From Lepeophtheirus salmonis (Eukaryota; Arthropoda; Copepoda; Siphonostomatoida; Caligidae): 64,000 nt of DNA. The position numbers and the translations under genes were made by a program. How positions within the stretch are numbered: the stretch's first letter is position 1; each line of letters starts with the position of its first letter. Shown one piece after another: positions 1-11,862 of the stretch. The stretch covers positions 30,515,403 through 30,579,402 of the forward strand of contig NC_052138.2 in the NCBI RefSeq assembly GCF_016086655.4. The letters run 5' to 3'. Below the pieces are notes generated by a model. The model was not told the origin of the DNA and made no database searches. It saw only the letters and a program-made list of their open reading frames with translations.

Positions 1-351
1 ATAATATTTAAGCCAGTTGGATGATGACTTAAAATAAATCAAGTGAAAAGAATTTCTTTGTCAAAAATAATGACCAGAAAAAAACACCAAGGGTACAGAA
101 TGATGTAGAGTAGGAAATATGTGTTAATTTCTTTATGAACGATGCTCCATTGAGATTGCTTCCTGGTGGATAAAGTTATAGATTAGTGTTGGATTTCGGT
201 CTGAAAATACTGAACCACTCTAAGGCTGTTATGATTTTTAGTGGACGGAACTAATTTGGTCCTTTAATGAAGCTCGATTTGTACTGGTCTCAAAGAACTG
301 TTTGGTTTAGATAAGTCACATTTAAGATTCGGTCTAAACCAATTCTATAGA

Positions 352-852
352 GACTTTTTAATGTCCGATACTAGGGGCGTCCGCAGGGGGTAGTTTGGAG
401 GGGCTGTAGGCCTCCCAAAAATAAGGAATATTTCCTTAATACTAGAAAATTTAAGGATTTGAATTTATTTTTTTCAAAAATTTTATATTGGATTTCTATT
501 TCCAAAAAAATATTTGTTTGTGAAAAGACATTTTTTTTTGAGAATAAATTTTTGATTTTTTTTAAAATTTTTGATTTTTTTTTTTTCAAAAAAAGTTCAT
601 ATACCAAAATCCCCCAAAAAAAAAAAAATAATAATTTTCTGGTGACACAACTTGTCTTAGATTTTTTTATTTTAAATAAATAAAAAAATTGTAAAATGCA
701 AAAAATCCAAGCTCAATGTAATGTATATATCACAAGAAAATGAAAACACGGAGTTTTGACAGAAATTCTACCTCTCCTTAGTGCTTCAAATTTGAGATCC
801 TGTCAGGTTTTGATTGTATAGATGGTGGCTCTTCTTGTACATAAAATAGTCC
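352..852. mobile_element. Small inverted-repeat element G, inserted in an F element
   Basis: The left end GACTTTTTAATGTCC and the reverse complement of the right end, GGACTATTTTATGTAC, match as short terminal inverted repeats. They are bordered by direct repeats CTATAGA (345-351 and 853-859). Removing this block restores alignment of the host F element to its other copy at 60521. The 7-8 bp duplication suggests a hAT-type insertion. A family B element sits inside it. Confidence 0.5.
374..629 (-). repeat. Family B inverted-repeat element, copy 1 (truncated)
   Basis: It starts GGGGCGTCCGCAGGGGGTAG, then GGAGGGGCTGTAGG and an A/T ladder of short TTTTTCAAAAA-type units, ending at CCCCCAAAAAAA. 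The opposite GTCC terminus is missing. No coding capacity is visible; an open frame through it is low complexity. Confidence 0.6.
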
Positions 853-1119
853 CTATAGATGAATTGTTGATGACGTCATATGTGTTTCAAATTTGTTAGC
901 ATTGACCTACAATGACGCCAAGTGAAGTTTAAGGTGTTGCATAAACCATATTTGCACAACTCATCCATCAGGATAGGGGAGAAAGTTGTTCCATAGATTG
1001 AGACTAAAAAAATTGTTCTACGGTCTGGCCCGAAATATCCGTCCAAATCGGTCTTGAACAAATTCCATAAGACCGAACCGAAAAAAAGGGTCTTGGACTG
1101 ACTCTCAACATTTCTAATA

Positions 1120-1985
1120 GTTATGCTTGAAATGTTAAACCATTGAAAACCTATGCTACAAATTATTGCGTCGTTTTATGGGAGGTATATTTTTTCTGTC
1201 TGGGCTGATTATATTTAACTCTTTTCCAGTAATTGGGGCGTAGGTCAACGTTTCATATATTTTATTAGTATAGTTACTTTAGAGGCGTAGTTATAATGTA
1301 TAATCCACATTTATGACGTATTGGGGCTTGGTTTACACAAAGGACACAAACAAAATATAAGCATGTTATATTTTCCACATAAATTGGTGTATGTAGAATC
1401 ACATAACATATTTAAATATTGTTAAAAGCTTTAGATTTATGTGAATATATTGTATGCTTGGATATGATATATTGTAAAAAAAATATTTAAGTGTTTGTCA
1501 ATAGGTTAGAGAAAAAAATATATTCATGTTATTTTAATTCAAATACGCTTCACAGTTGTGAAACCCTATTTTATAAAAAATAAATTATTGCCTGTAAAAT
1601 TTCAGAGGTAATGTGTTGCTCGGAATTATGAGGCATGACTTTGTCTCTTCTGTTTATTAACGTTGGCGAAAAGAAGGAACTTGCAGGGCCTTGTAATGCT
1701 ATATCAAACAATAAACAACTCGCAACTTGGTCACTACTCACTTGTACTCCGAAATCAAATTAGTATAATAACGAGGTGGGTGAAATTCCTTCAACTCCAA
1801 GCCCTCATGGAACCCTCAGAAAATGGAAGATATTTTAAAGAGTACTTTATGTATATCCAGTAAAATACATGAAAGTACTTTATTTTCCAAATCAAGTTCC
1901 AAGTATTTGATTCTGTGATCAAGTCAATTTGCATGTCTTTAATATATGGACTCAACCCCATGCCCAACTTCTGGTAATAATCTAT
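1120..1985. other. AT-rich stretch, no gene seen
   Basis: It contains runs of A and T and one 66-codon open frame (1663-1863) with no recognisable motif, splice context or repeat match. I see no gene here. Confidence 0.5.
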
Positions 1986-1989
1986 ACAA

Positions 1990-2215
1990 TATAAGAACGT
2001 TTTGGAGGAGATCCACTTAGATCAGCTACAAGCAGGTTCTTTCTGTCTTTTATGATCACACACAAATGTTCAACCCAATTTTGTATATGTCAATAATAGC
2101 TTGTATGTAACAGTAATGGAAGTTCCCTCCTCAGGAATTAAATAATAATGATAGCAACTTAGGAAAAGAAAATTATCTCTTTAGGTTCCCAACTTAAAAA
2201 GTACCACTAATTAGC
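1990..2215 (+). repeat. Family A element, partial copy
   Basis: It shares with other A copies the blocks ACGTTTTGGAGGAGA, TTAGATCAGCTACAA, CTTTTATGATCACAC and the late GGAATTAAATAATAATGA block. The middle is deleted and the ends are missing. Confidence 0.55.
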
Positions 2216-2444
2216 ATTAAACCAATTAGCCCATCGAACATTGTTAGTCTGAGGAAATGGCATGGTCAATATTTATCATGATATTTTGGAAAGATGTTGC
2301 TTAGCTATGACGTCACTCATTTATTTATTGTAAGCTCTACGTAATATTAATAAGTAATAATACTTCTATAATTTATTCTAGTCTTAAATATTTTATATTT
2401 ATGTATTATTATAAAGGAAAGTTGAAACAAATTACTCCAAAATA

Positions 2445-2696
2445 ATGGGTCATTCTAGTCTCCGAGGATGCAAATATAGAACTGAGACAAATTTCCCAAA
2501 GCTTCAAGGAAACGTTTGCTTTTTTAAATTTCCCATTCCCAAAAATCCAAAAGAAGTCCCAAGCAAAGAAAAATGGATATGGAATCTAAAATATCTTCCT
2601 AATGGGAAACCTGCTGACCATTCTGATTGTGAAAATCCTTTTGAATCATGCTTCCTTCTCCATAATTATTCAAGCAAAAAGTATATAAATAATTAA
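2445..2696 (+). pseudogene. THAP-like zinc-finger fragment (tentative)
   Basis: An 83-codon frame begins MGHSSLRGCKYRTE and contains NVCFFKFPIP, a Trp-containing helix-like stretch (KEKWIWNLK) and HSDCENPFES. The order Cys, FxFP, Trp, HSxC and Phe resembles a THAP domain, a DNA-binding zinc finger found in host genes and P-element relatives. The final zinc-binding His seems lost. The fragment stands alone and is most likely a relic. Confidence 0.3.
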
Positions 2697-2699
2697 GTA

Positions 2700-3794
2700 A
2701 ATAAAAGATGAAACAGTACAGTACTTGACTCATTCACGAGAGAACAGGAAATGATTGGCCAAAATACTTGAAATAATAATACCTCTAGCGGACAAAAACA
2801 GTAAATTTTGACCAAGATATTTCTTTTCCCGCTAACAATGAGGTTATCCTTCGATGCGCTACTTGTTTTAATGTTTTAAGTAGCATCAATGCTGATAGGA
2901 AAGTCACAAGCAAATCCTCAATTTAACTCTCCGAGCTTCATGAGCACGCACATTAGTTATTACTTTATACTTAGATTTTATGTATTATAGAATCAAATAA
3001 TAATTATAAAATCTTTAGAAAGTATCGAACCCTGCTCAGATTGCTAACTAGGAAAAACCGCTCCCGCCTTCTGGACATATTTTATAAACCTCCAAGGATG
3101 GCACACAATTTGAATCTTCTCTTTGTTTTGTTATTCTCTCTACAGTTTCAATACATTTTTAAAAATAAATCTGTACATCTTTCAATGTTTCTGATTTTGT
3201 CTCACTTTAGTCTAAAATTTTATTTGGTAAATAATCCTTGGTTGGTAATAACTATTTTCGATTTACTGTTACTATTTTTAATCGACCATATTGGATATTA
3301 CTCACTATTCGATTCAATAATAATTTGCATTCAAAGTAGTCGATTTGCACAAGTAGCACGTATTGCGGATAATTTTTTTGTAAATAACTACACATAGGGA
3401 CTCTTTGATGTACAAGAATAGGGCCACTAGACTCCTTTATCCTCTCAAAACACGAATGAGTCTCAAATTTTAAATGTTAAGAGGAAGTCGAACTTCTGTC
3501 GAAAAATTCAAATTACTCCCTGGCATCATTTTCTTGGGATATAAACTTTACTTTGAGCTTGAATTATTCACATGTCATACCTAAGGGTGATAATTTTGGT
3601 AAGAATAGAAAAGCGTGCGAGGAGAAGAGAAGAAATACTTATGGCATCATTGATTAAATAATATACATCTTCTTCTATCAATCATGAACGTTATCATTCC
3701 CGCCTTTATTATTCAATATTAATATAATAATATTAGATGGGGATAGTCGATAGAGAACTGAATAAAATGCAAAAAATAATTTCGCCTTCTGTCT
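2700..3794. other. AT-rich stretch with an A-family remnant
   Basis: A short A-type remnant (about 2905-3005) shares CTTCATGAGCACGCACATTA and TACTTTATACTTAGAT with the copy ending near 30010. A 118-codon frame (3041-3397) is hydrophobic and Phe/Leu-rich, as random AT-rich DNA gives, and has no motif. No gene is supported. Confidence 0.45.
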
Positions 3795-4225
3795 GGATTT
3801 CTGAAAATGGAGGCCTAGGAATTTGGAAAATACTTACCGGATGAGAAACAGATGGTTTGTTGGATTTGTCGATATAAATGTGCCTTTAGTCCCCTGTCTA
3901 GAATTACACGCCACTCATTATCCTCATCTCATATCAAGAGCATGGATATTCATCTATAAAATCAATTTAACGATGAATACATCAAGTCAGACTTTAACTT
4001 GATCTCACAAAAATGCTTATTGCATGTAATATACCATTAAGCATAGCTAATTATCCTACGTTCAAAAAATTTATAGAGAAATACAGGGTAAACATATCCT
4101 TTCCCGAGGAACCATCATTAAATTAATGGAGGATGTTGTTACTGATGTCATTTATAAATCTTTACGATGTCATGTTCCACACCAAATGAAAAGTTACATA
4201 AAAGTATTTACGAATATCGAAATGG
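3795..4225 (+). pseudogene. BED-finger / CGGBP1-like hAT-derived relic
   Basis: A frame reads EKQMVCWICRYKCAF and then SRITRHSLSSSHIKS, with CxxC and HxxxxxH spacing of a BED or C2H2-type finger. After stops and a frameshift it continues with IPLSIANYPTFKKFIEKY and GKHILSRGTIIKLMEDVV. This order (finger, then an 'xxIPL...FxxFLEKYTGxxIP' helix) is typical of CGGBP1-like and hAT-derived proteins abundant in arthropods. It has stop codons, no visible catalytic core and no ends, so it is a dead fragment. Confidence 0.5.
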
Positions 4226-5207
4226 AACTCTGAATTTTGTACTATCTCACAGTTATTCAATTTAAATCTAACCATAAAATATGATTCTATTTTAGCTAAA
4301 CATATCAAGAATTATGATACACAACTCAGTAAAGGGCAAAAACAACTGCTTAAATGGTCACAACAATGGGGTATCAAGCTTTGGATGGTTTGCAACTTTT
4401 TGCCTTGTCTTTTAAGACTTGTTATGATAATTAGGTTTTCTTACATAGTCAATAAATTATACTTTTTTCTTAAGATAAGTATGGTTGAAGGTTTAAAAGT
4501 GGTGTTCATAAAACTGCATGGATTAATCTGTTTTTTCAACGATAGTTTTTGTTGCATTATAGATATAACATGATAATAAATATAAAAGTAAATAATTCTA
4601 AAAGCTTTTTGATACTTAATGATTGGAGTAAAGATTACTGGATTTAATCTTTACTAATGATTTTTTTTATTAATATATTTATTGTCTAATTTTTGATTTT
4701 GACATTTACTTTATTATTAATAATTATTTAGATCTATTCGTTGAATTGTATATAGCAACTTCCACATGAGGAAAAGGGGGATTATCTTTTGATTAAATCA
4801 CGTCTTTTGACATATTTAACTGAATTACGATGTCAAACAAAAAAAATTATCTGGATCAATCTATTATTTCAATATTCTGTATTTATAATTTATTATTAAT
4901 TATATATTTTTTGTTTAATTTTGTATATTTAACATAAATTTATGATGGTTTATTTTTTATTATGTAGATTATATTTAATTTAAGCCTTTTTTTTAAACTT
5001 GGAAGTTCAAATATATTTCGAAATACTCTACTTTGTCGTTTCATTAGTTATTATTCTGAGAATAAGGTTCATAATGAATTACAATTTCATGGAGTGTGAC
5101 GTTTTCAAATCTACTGTAACGGATAAAAAACGTCGAAGTCAATTATACGTAGTATATCTTCATTAAACATTTTGCTAATAAATACATTCGTTATACCCTC
5201 AAAAATC
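4226..5207. other. Very AT-rich stretch, no gene seen
   Basis: It is mostly A/T runs with a short 62-codon open frame lacking any motif. No repeat family from elsewhere in the window is recognisable. Confidence 0.5.
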
Positions 5208-5330
5208 ATAATAAAGCAGGCAGATGATAATCACATCAGTATTTTAAACAATGATACCATATGTCTTTTTTCCCCCTCCTCCTTGCACGCGTTTTTCTCT
5301 ACAATATTATCAACTATAGTCATACCTAAT
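5208..5330 (+). repeat. Family C element, 3' fragment
   Basis: The blocks AGGCAGATGATAATCA, GATACCATATGTCTTTTT, CTCCTTGCACGC and TATAGTCATACC follow the order seen at the right ends of the C copies at 15352 and 44628. It causes a 100-codon open frame that I do not regard as a gene. Confidence 0.5.
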
Positions 5331-6329
5331 GTTTTTAGTAATAATTATCGTTTAAATCCTATTGTGCTTTGCCCCGACACTAGCGCCATACATCTGCAGA
5401 CAAGGCCGGATGTTAAATATTATAAATATAAAACGTATCTTGTCAAAAAAGATCCTTATCATCTTAATAGTTGAGTAGATTACTTATAGAATACTACGCA
5501 CATTACATATTTTCCCGGAGATAAAACCAAATCTCCAAATGACAATGAAGGAATTATTACTACGTCAAAATTACTGGTTTACGACAAGTTATATTGGACA
5601 TTCAGGCACAAGGTACTTCTCTCTAATTAAATAGTTGAGGTTACAACAGAATGGTCCATCAGAAAAAACTGAAGGATGTTATTATTACTAAATACTAATT
5701 AATGATAAGGAATCAGTCAGACTAGGATCATTAATTCAATTTCCACCTGTTTCAGAAAAGAATATTAGACGTTGTGGATAAATGTCAAATAAATGTATTG
5801 ATTTGTATCAGGTTTTGCACGTGTAACATATACTACTACGACTCAATTGTGAGTAGTGAGATTACATTCCTCATTAACTGATTGTATATAAGATATACTC
5901 GTATGTGGGGAACAAACTTTACTAATTGACTATGAACACATTAACGGGACAACATGATCCCTCAATTAGTTTGTGGGATAGTTAACTCTTGATGCCATGG
6001 ACGTCTGGGAGGGTCGAAGACGCACCAACAAATGCAGGAAAAATTATCAAGTAGAGATAGGACGGGTTTTGGACCTGGATATGAAGTGCTTTGGTACGGT
6101 TGAAATAAAATTGTTTTATTTGAAAGGATTCAAGGCCAAAGCCGGCTTCGGATACATGAACTCTTACGGATCTTTAGAAAGATCCAAGGATATGCCGTAT
6201 CTTAAAAGGTTTATAGTATTTCTTAATATTAGGTTAAGTAAAACGTTCTAAGCGTTTCCACTAGATGTCTTTAGTGAGTTATATCTCACAATTAATAAAT
6301 GTCATTTAAAAAAAGCTTATAGTATGCTT
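5331..6329. other. No gene identified
   Basis: One 84-codon frame at 5997-6251 starts MDVWEGRRRTNKCRKNYQVE and is less AT-biased than its surroundings. I do not recognise it and it has no repeat partner in the window. Confidence 0.4.
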
Positions 6330-7460
6330 AGAGGTTAAGCGTGCGTTTAAAAAAAAGTTCATTTACATTTTTGTGATTGGTAAAGCCAGCATTTCAAAAT
6401 GGAAGAAAAAAAAAAGAGAACATTCGATATATTCTTCAGTATCACAATGACCAAGGTGAAAAGGGGGATCAGTCGACCAAAAAAAAATGGCCTGTTTATA
6501 GACCCAACAGTGTATCGAATATAATAGCTAAGGAATGGTTCCAACGATTCCGTTCTGGTAATATGGACGTCGAAGAAGAGGTACTTTTTGGTAGACCAAT
6601 CATCGAAAATATTGATAAAATAATGTAAATCGTCTAGTTTGACCGGCATGTGAGCACTTATTATATTGCCAAGGAACTGAAAAATAGTCGGAAAACTGTT
6701 TGGAACCATTTGCATAATGCTGGTCTTAAGAAGAAGCTCGATGTATGGGTTCACCCCACGAATTGACGCAAAGTAACCTTTTGGATCGAATTGAATTTGT
6801 GACTCTTTGCTGAAACGTAACGAAATCAATCCATTTTTGAAACGTATGGTGACTGGCGATAAAAAATGAGTTACATACGAGAACAAGAGCCGAAAAATAT
6901 TGTGGTCAAAGCACGTTGAATCGCTTCAAACGATTGCCAATCCTGGATTAATGGCCAAGAAGCTTATGCTTTGTGTTTGATGGGATTGGAAAGGAAAAAT
7001 CCACTCTGAGCTGCTCTCATCGAACAAAACATTTAATTTGGACTTTTATTGTCAACAATTACCAGATTGATTGGACAAAAGAGGCCAGAGTTTGTGAATA
7101 AAAGGCTGTTGTATTCCATTCGAACAACCCCAGGCTACAGACATATTTATAGACGTGCTGGAAGCTTCGAGAGCTTAGATAGTAGGTTCTATCTCACCCA
7201 CCGTATAGTATAGACCTGGAACCAAGCGAGTTGATAGTACAAAACTGGCCTCAAGAGAGGCTCTTGAAAATGATCTGGTCAAGTTTTTTACCAATAGGGA
7301 CAAAGACATCTTTAATTGAGGAATTATGGAATTTATTTCAAAATGGACAAAAGTTATACAACAAAACATTGCAAATTTGATCTAAGATTGATAATCTTAA
7401 CTATGTTTATTTTATTGTCCAAATAAAGGAAAAAAACACGCTCAGAACATTTTATTTCGT
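6330..7460 (+). pseudogene. Dead mariner transposase (Tc1/mariner superfamily)
   Basis: The N-terminal helix-turn-helix half is readable at 6377-6628 (FQNGRKKKENIRYILQYH, then KEWFQRFRSGNMDVEEEV and GRPIIENIDKIM). The later part appears in broken frames: KNSRKTVWNHLHNAGLKKK, a VTGDK segment where the expected Trp is a stop, and FHSNNPR where the family has HHDNARPH. The second catalytic Asp has therefore become Asn. Full-length mariner transposase is about 345 aa, so nearly the whole gene is present but is inactivated by several stops and frameshifts. The ends are uncertain: AAGCGTGCGTTT near 6340 and AACACGCTCAG near 7435 may be decayed inverted repeats. Confidence 0.85.
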
Positions 7461-7878
7461 CGATTAAAAATAGGATAGTCCTTGGATCTGAATCCGAAGT
7501 ACAAATGTACGGTATTGGTGAATTTTTATTCTCTTATATCCGAGATCCAAACTGGGTTTGGGGTACTCGAACTTAAGCTTGTAGTGACATCTGCAATTAT
7601 AGTTGTATCCTTGGTTAATTCAATGTTAATACAACAATAATTATTATAAAAACTAAAAATTATGTGCTAATAGTAATACCAGGGCCGAAAAACTGCATGA
7701 AAACTTCTTTCACGACATATATTTCTTCTTTCGTTCTAAAACAACATATTTTATCATAACATATTTACCACTTTTTAGGGGAAAATGTTAGATTTTGTCC
7801 TCTATAGTACATTTTTAAAAATTGAATTTGTAAAATTTTCTAGACAAGGACATGGTATTTTCTGGCTGTACTAGCCCT
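7461..7878. other. AT-rich spacer
   Basis: It lies between the dead mariner and a family B element. No coding or repeat signal is seen. Confidence 0.5.
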
Positions 7879-7879
7879 G

Positions 7880-8203
7880 TCTGGTGTCTCCCCGAAAAAT
7901 ATTTTCAAATACCAAATTTTTTTGAAAAAATTTAAAAAATCCATAGTTATTCGCAAAAAAATTCCAAAATTAAATTTTAAATTTTTTAAATACTCCATTT
8001 TTTTTAGAAAAATTTAAAAAATTCGTTGCCATTTACAGAAAATTAAATTTTTTGGGAGAAAAATGGAAAAATTTAATTAAATTTCAAAAATTACTTTTCT
8101 TGAAAAAAAAAAAATATATATAAATCAAATTTTCTTGTAAAAAGCAATAATTCCTTAATTTGGGGAATACAGCCCCTCCAGCCCATCCCCTGCGGACGCC
8201 CCT
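7880..8203 (+). repeat. Family B element, copy 2
   Basis: The right end CCATCCCCTGCGGACGCCCC is the clearest B terminus. The left end is decayed (TGGTGTCTCCCCG). Between them is the A/T ladder of AAATTTTTTGAAAAAATT units and the AGCAATAATTCCTTAATTTGGGG block shared by all copies. Confidence 0.65.
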
Positions 8204-9913
8204 GTATATAGTCCACCTTGCTTTCAGTGGTCTGTAGTTTTGTGAAAAAACCTTGCTCTTTTGTTCTTGAGTGTAGTGTGAAAATGGAGGACAATACTAT
8301 GGAAGTGAGCCCATTAATCCTAGCCTGGTTGCTATGCTCAAGTTCTGCCTCATTGTAACTGTAGATGTAACTCTCTATACAAATTGCTTGATCAGATTTG
8401 AGGAGGTGGCTGACAAAAAAACAAAAAAGTTTTAACATTCGAAAACCCTGTGTTGTCCAATTTTTAAAAAGTCAAAATTAAATATGTTAAATAAAGTTAG
8501 TAAATAAAACTTATAACATATTTTAGCATTTCCTTCACATATTTTAGCATTTTTCTTAACATATCCACAACATATTTTGCCAATTTTTTTTTTTACATAT
8601 TTTTCTGACAACCTGGGCTATTCATTGTTTTGGCATCAGTTTAAGTCCTTCCATATTTGCATGAAGTCCAGTTCAAGTCCTCAAAATAAAAGATGCTCCT
8701 AAGAGTACTTTAATTTCCTTTGAAAAAAAAAGAAGTAGATTTTTGTAACTTTTTGACAGTTTTATAGATGATTGAATTTTAAGTACGATTTGGATTAAAA
8801 ACTCTCAAATTAAATATGAAATTATGAATTCTTATAAACTCAATTTGACTGTCAACTTTAAGGGGTAGAGGTTTTCATAAAAGAACATAACAATAACTTG
8901 TTATTGTACTTATTCTTGGACTAGATGACTGGAGTTCTTTACTTGTTGTTTAACTAATCATTTTAGGATTCTTTTAAGGTGTAATGAGCTTAAATTATTA
9001 TTATCTTCAGTTTTTAGTGCTAATGTGCAAACAAGAGAATTTTTATATGTTTCTTTGAGAAAGAGCGGGAAAAAATAGTAAAAAAAAAGAAACATATGAA
9101 AAAGTTGTTATGCAATTCAATTTCTTGTGGTTAAAACTTTTTTACGCTTTTATCCAAGTAAGCTCAACGTGATTTAAATTTATGAGTGCTAATCATATAA
9201 TCGTTCTATGTACAATTTTACACTTTTCTTGGATACATGATATACAAAATGAGTCATATTTTTAAAATGAAGAAATATCTTAATTTTACTTCTATTTCCA
9301 CAAATTATGACTATATTTAGACTAATGATGTACCACGTAATTACCTTTATTGTATCCCACAACCTTTCTTCCAAGAAAGTAAACTGAAAGAAATGCCCAA
9401 AATCAATTGGTAGTAGTCATTAGCCAATTCTTCTGCACTATGGAATAATTGTTCAATCATTCTTGATGAGTATTCATAGTTTAGCAAGAGCTAATTCTAA
9501 TAGATCCAATCAACGTCCAGAACAGTGATTAGGGACAAGAAGCAGAAACATCGACAGCTGACAACAAAATACATTATATATTTTGGTATTTGTCAGGTTT
9601 ACACCGTTGTGTGGGTTGTCTTTAAGAGAAAGGGACTCACACGTAGGTCGGACTGTGTTTTTTTCAATCAAAATCATTTGTTTTATCACACAATTGGCTA
9701 GAAACTTAAACAAGCCATCAATTATCGCGCTTCTATCTCAAATTCGATTTTGCACACATTCTTCAAACCTTTTTTTGGAAACTAACGTTCTTCTATTTAT
9801 GTAATATTTGAAAACGTTCTGTCACATTAAGAAATAATTTAGAAGGTAGTTTCATTATGAAGGAAAAGGTTTAGAGGCAATTTTGTAATATAAATTGCTA
9901 AATTTATATTACA
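8204..9913. other. No gene identified
   Basis: It is AT-rich with short unsupported frames. Around 8505-8610 'ACATATTTTAGCATTT' and similar units recur three or four times as a short imperfect tandem repeat. Confidence 0.45.
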
Positions 9914-9915
9914 TA

Positions 9916-10763
9916 CAGGGTGAGGACTCAAAAATTAGAATCCTCTTGGAGGCCGTCAAGCCTTAGATCTAAAAGTCTGACAATTTTTTTACTTACCTCC
10001 ATTCGAAAGAACTGACCAAATCGAGCAACAAACAAAATGGCAGAGGGTGTGCATTCTCCTCCGCACATGAGTTGATCCCCAACAAGAAGATCTTAACAGT
10101 AGACGCCGTTCTGAGCAGGAGAAATGATCGCTTCTTGGCTGAATCAAGAGTTCAGGTCGAGAGAACCTTCAGGACAAAACATCCAGCTCAGGTTATGGTC
10201 CTCAGCGTCGTAGCATCCGAAAATAGCAAGATATCTCCCTACTTCAACACATACGTCTACTACAAGGTCTTCAGGTACGATATCTTGCCATGGCTGAAGA
10301 GCACGTTCCCCAGGGAAAACTATGTATTTAACCAAGATGGTGCCCCAGCACAGACGTCCAAGAAGTTGCAGCATTTCTGCAGGGAGACCATGGCTGTCTT
10401 CTGACCGGCAGACTTCTTGCCTTCGTTCTCAACCTACATAAAGCGCCAGGACTTCGCTGTTAATGCATCTTGGAAGCAAGACGAGCAATACTTCTCACCC
10501 GAATGTCGACACCCTGAAGGCCGTGATCACAAAGGAGTGGAACAAGTTGTCCTTCGACTTCATCAAGGCCAGCTGTGCTTCTGTTCGTCCCTGTATCAAA
10601 GCCATCATTTAGAATGGAGAGGAACGTATTGAATAAAAAGTGTAGAAAATTGTTAAATTGCCAACTTTGAATTGAAGGGTTTGCTATAAAAATGGCACAA
10701 AATAAAAATATGTAATGTTGAAAACGACTTTTAAATTTTTTTAATTTTTGAGTCTTGGCCCTG
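9916..10763 (+). mobile_element. Internally deleted mariner-like element with intact ends
   Basis: The terminal inverted repeats are CAGGGTGAGGACTCAAAAAT at 9916 and its counterpart CAGGGCCAAGACTCAAAAAT (reverse strand, ending 10763), each bordered by TA. At 848 bp it is shorter than a full element of about 1.3 kb: the DNA-binding half is almost gone. The remaining transposase at 10072-10404 reads KKILTVDAVLSRRNDRFLAE, then HPAQVMVLSVVAS and NQDGAPAQTSKK, containing the second catalytic Asp. In the first motif the usual SDEK is PNKK. A stop replaces the Trp after AVF, and later frames are shifted. It belongs to the mariner group with FSDEK and QDGAPSHT motifs. Confidence 0.88.
10072..10404 (+). 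pseudogene. Mariner transposase catalytic-core fragment
   Basis: The open stretch covers the middle of the DDE/D domain only. The first catalytic position is changed (PNKK for SDEK), the second (QDGAPAQT) is kept, and the third lies past a stop. It is non-functional by itself. Confidence 0.8.
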
Positions 10764-10765
10764 TA

Positions 10766-11476
10766 CATTGAATTACGTGCGTGCACACTTTACCGAAAAA
10801 AATCACATATATTTGATGGTGATTCCTACAGCAATACATTATACATTATATTTTTAATTTATTTTACTCAAATTTTAAAAGATTAAATGTTGATTATTAG
10901 CCCCAAATTGCAATCATTAAGTGTTCATTATTTAATGATTGATTGATTCATTTCATTTAGAAATACTTCAACAGTTTGTTTGAACCGCTATTAGAGCTGT
11001 TGTAACAAATATAATGACAATTCCCCAATAAATCACGGCGTTACCTCGCTAACAAAAGGATATACAGTATATTTTGTTATAAGCTATCCTCCATGTTTGT
11101 ATGGATGGGGTGAATATTTTTCGTATTCCTTTTCAAAGGGAATTTTGCTCTTTGTGTAGTATAAGTTTTTATTCCATGGACAACCAACTCATAAATTATA
11201 GAGTCAGAAACAATAGTTAATTAATAAAAAATTGTGGCAAATAACACTATGCAAGAAAATCCCACCTTTTTTAATGCACAGGAACAGCATATGCTCAACT
11301 TAGTACAGTTTGATCCCCTCATTCCAAATATGGTCTTATTTTTTCTCTCATAGCCTCGTGGCCTTCAGAAAAGGCCATACATTTTTTGTTATTTTTGAGG
11401 TTCAAAGCTGTTTTAAGCCCTCAGTGTTGAAGATAAGGATAAATTATGTTAATATATTTCATACCATTTTGCTGTC
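10766..11476. other. AT-rich spacer, no gene seen
   Basis: It has homopolymer runs and a palindrome-like ATTGATTGATTC. A 74-codon frame at 11310 has no motif. Confidence 0.45.
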
Positions 11477-11862
11477 AAGGGCATCCACAATATATATTTT
11501 AGGGAGGAGGTTTGGTGTTTGGAATTTTTTTTGAAAAAAATTCCAAAAATTTGTATTTTTTCGGTAAAACATTTGAAAAATTAAGTTTCAAATATTAAAT
11601 GTTTGGAAAAAAATTTCAAATATACAATATTTTGAAAAAAATTCAAATATACAATATTTTGAATAAAAATATTTAATCAAAATTTGATATTTAATTTTTT
11701 TTCAAAAATCTAAAATTTTTAAAAAAAAATTATGTGTTTTGGAAAAAAAAATGAAAAATTTAATTAAATTTCAAATATTTAATTTTTTGAAAAAAAAAAT
11801 TCAAATTTTAAAATTTCTTAGAAGAAAGCAAAAAGTCCTTCATTTAAGACCGTCTATTTTTT
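11477..11862. repeat. Family B element, copy 3 (decayed)
   Basis: It begins GGGCATCCACAATATATATT, followed by GGGAGGAGG, the long A/T ladder (TTTTGAAAAAAATTCAAATA units) and the conserved GAAGAAAGCAAAAAGTCCTT block. The GC-rich right end is lost and a poly(T) tract follows. Confidence 0.55.

Larger units (their letters stand above)
182..1118. repeat. Family F inverted-repeat element, copy 1 (interrupted)
   Basis: The left end ATTAGTGTTGGATTTCGGTC pairs with the right end CTCAACATTTCTAAT. The inner sequence has repeated GGTCT/AGACC and TTCGGTC motifs. It aligns in several blocks to the copy at 60521-60996, including the AATGACGNNAANNGAAGTTTA block. The copy is split at 352-852 by element G. 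Confidence 0.5.

Noticed and set aside
3041..3397. 118-codon Phe/Leu-rich frame resembling a membrane protein
   Set aside because: T-rich DNA gives hydrophobic frames by chance; it has no signal peptide logic, splice context or repeat match.
5172..5474. 100-codon frame as a gene
   Set aside because: It overlaps a family C right-end fragment and has no motif or splice support.
6359..6886. 175-codon minus-strand open frame
   Set aside because: It lies antisense to the dead mariner transposase, whose motifs are readable on the plus strand.
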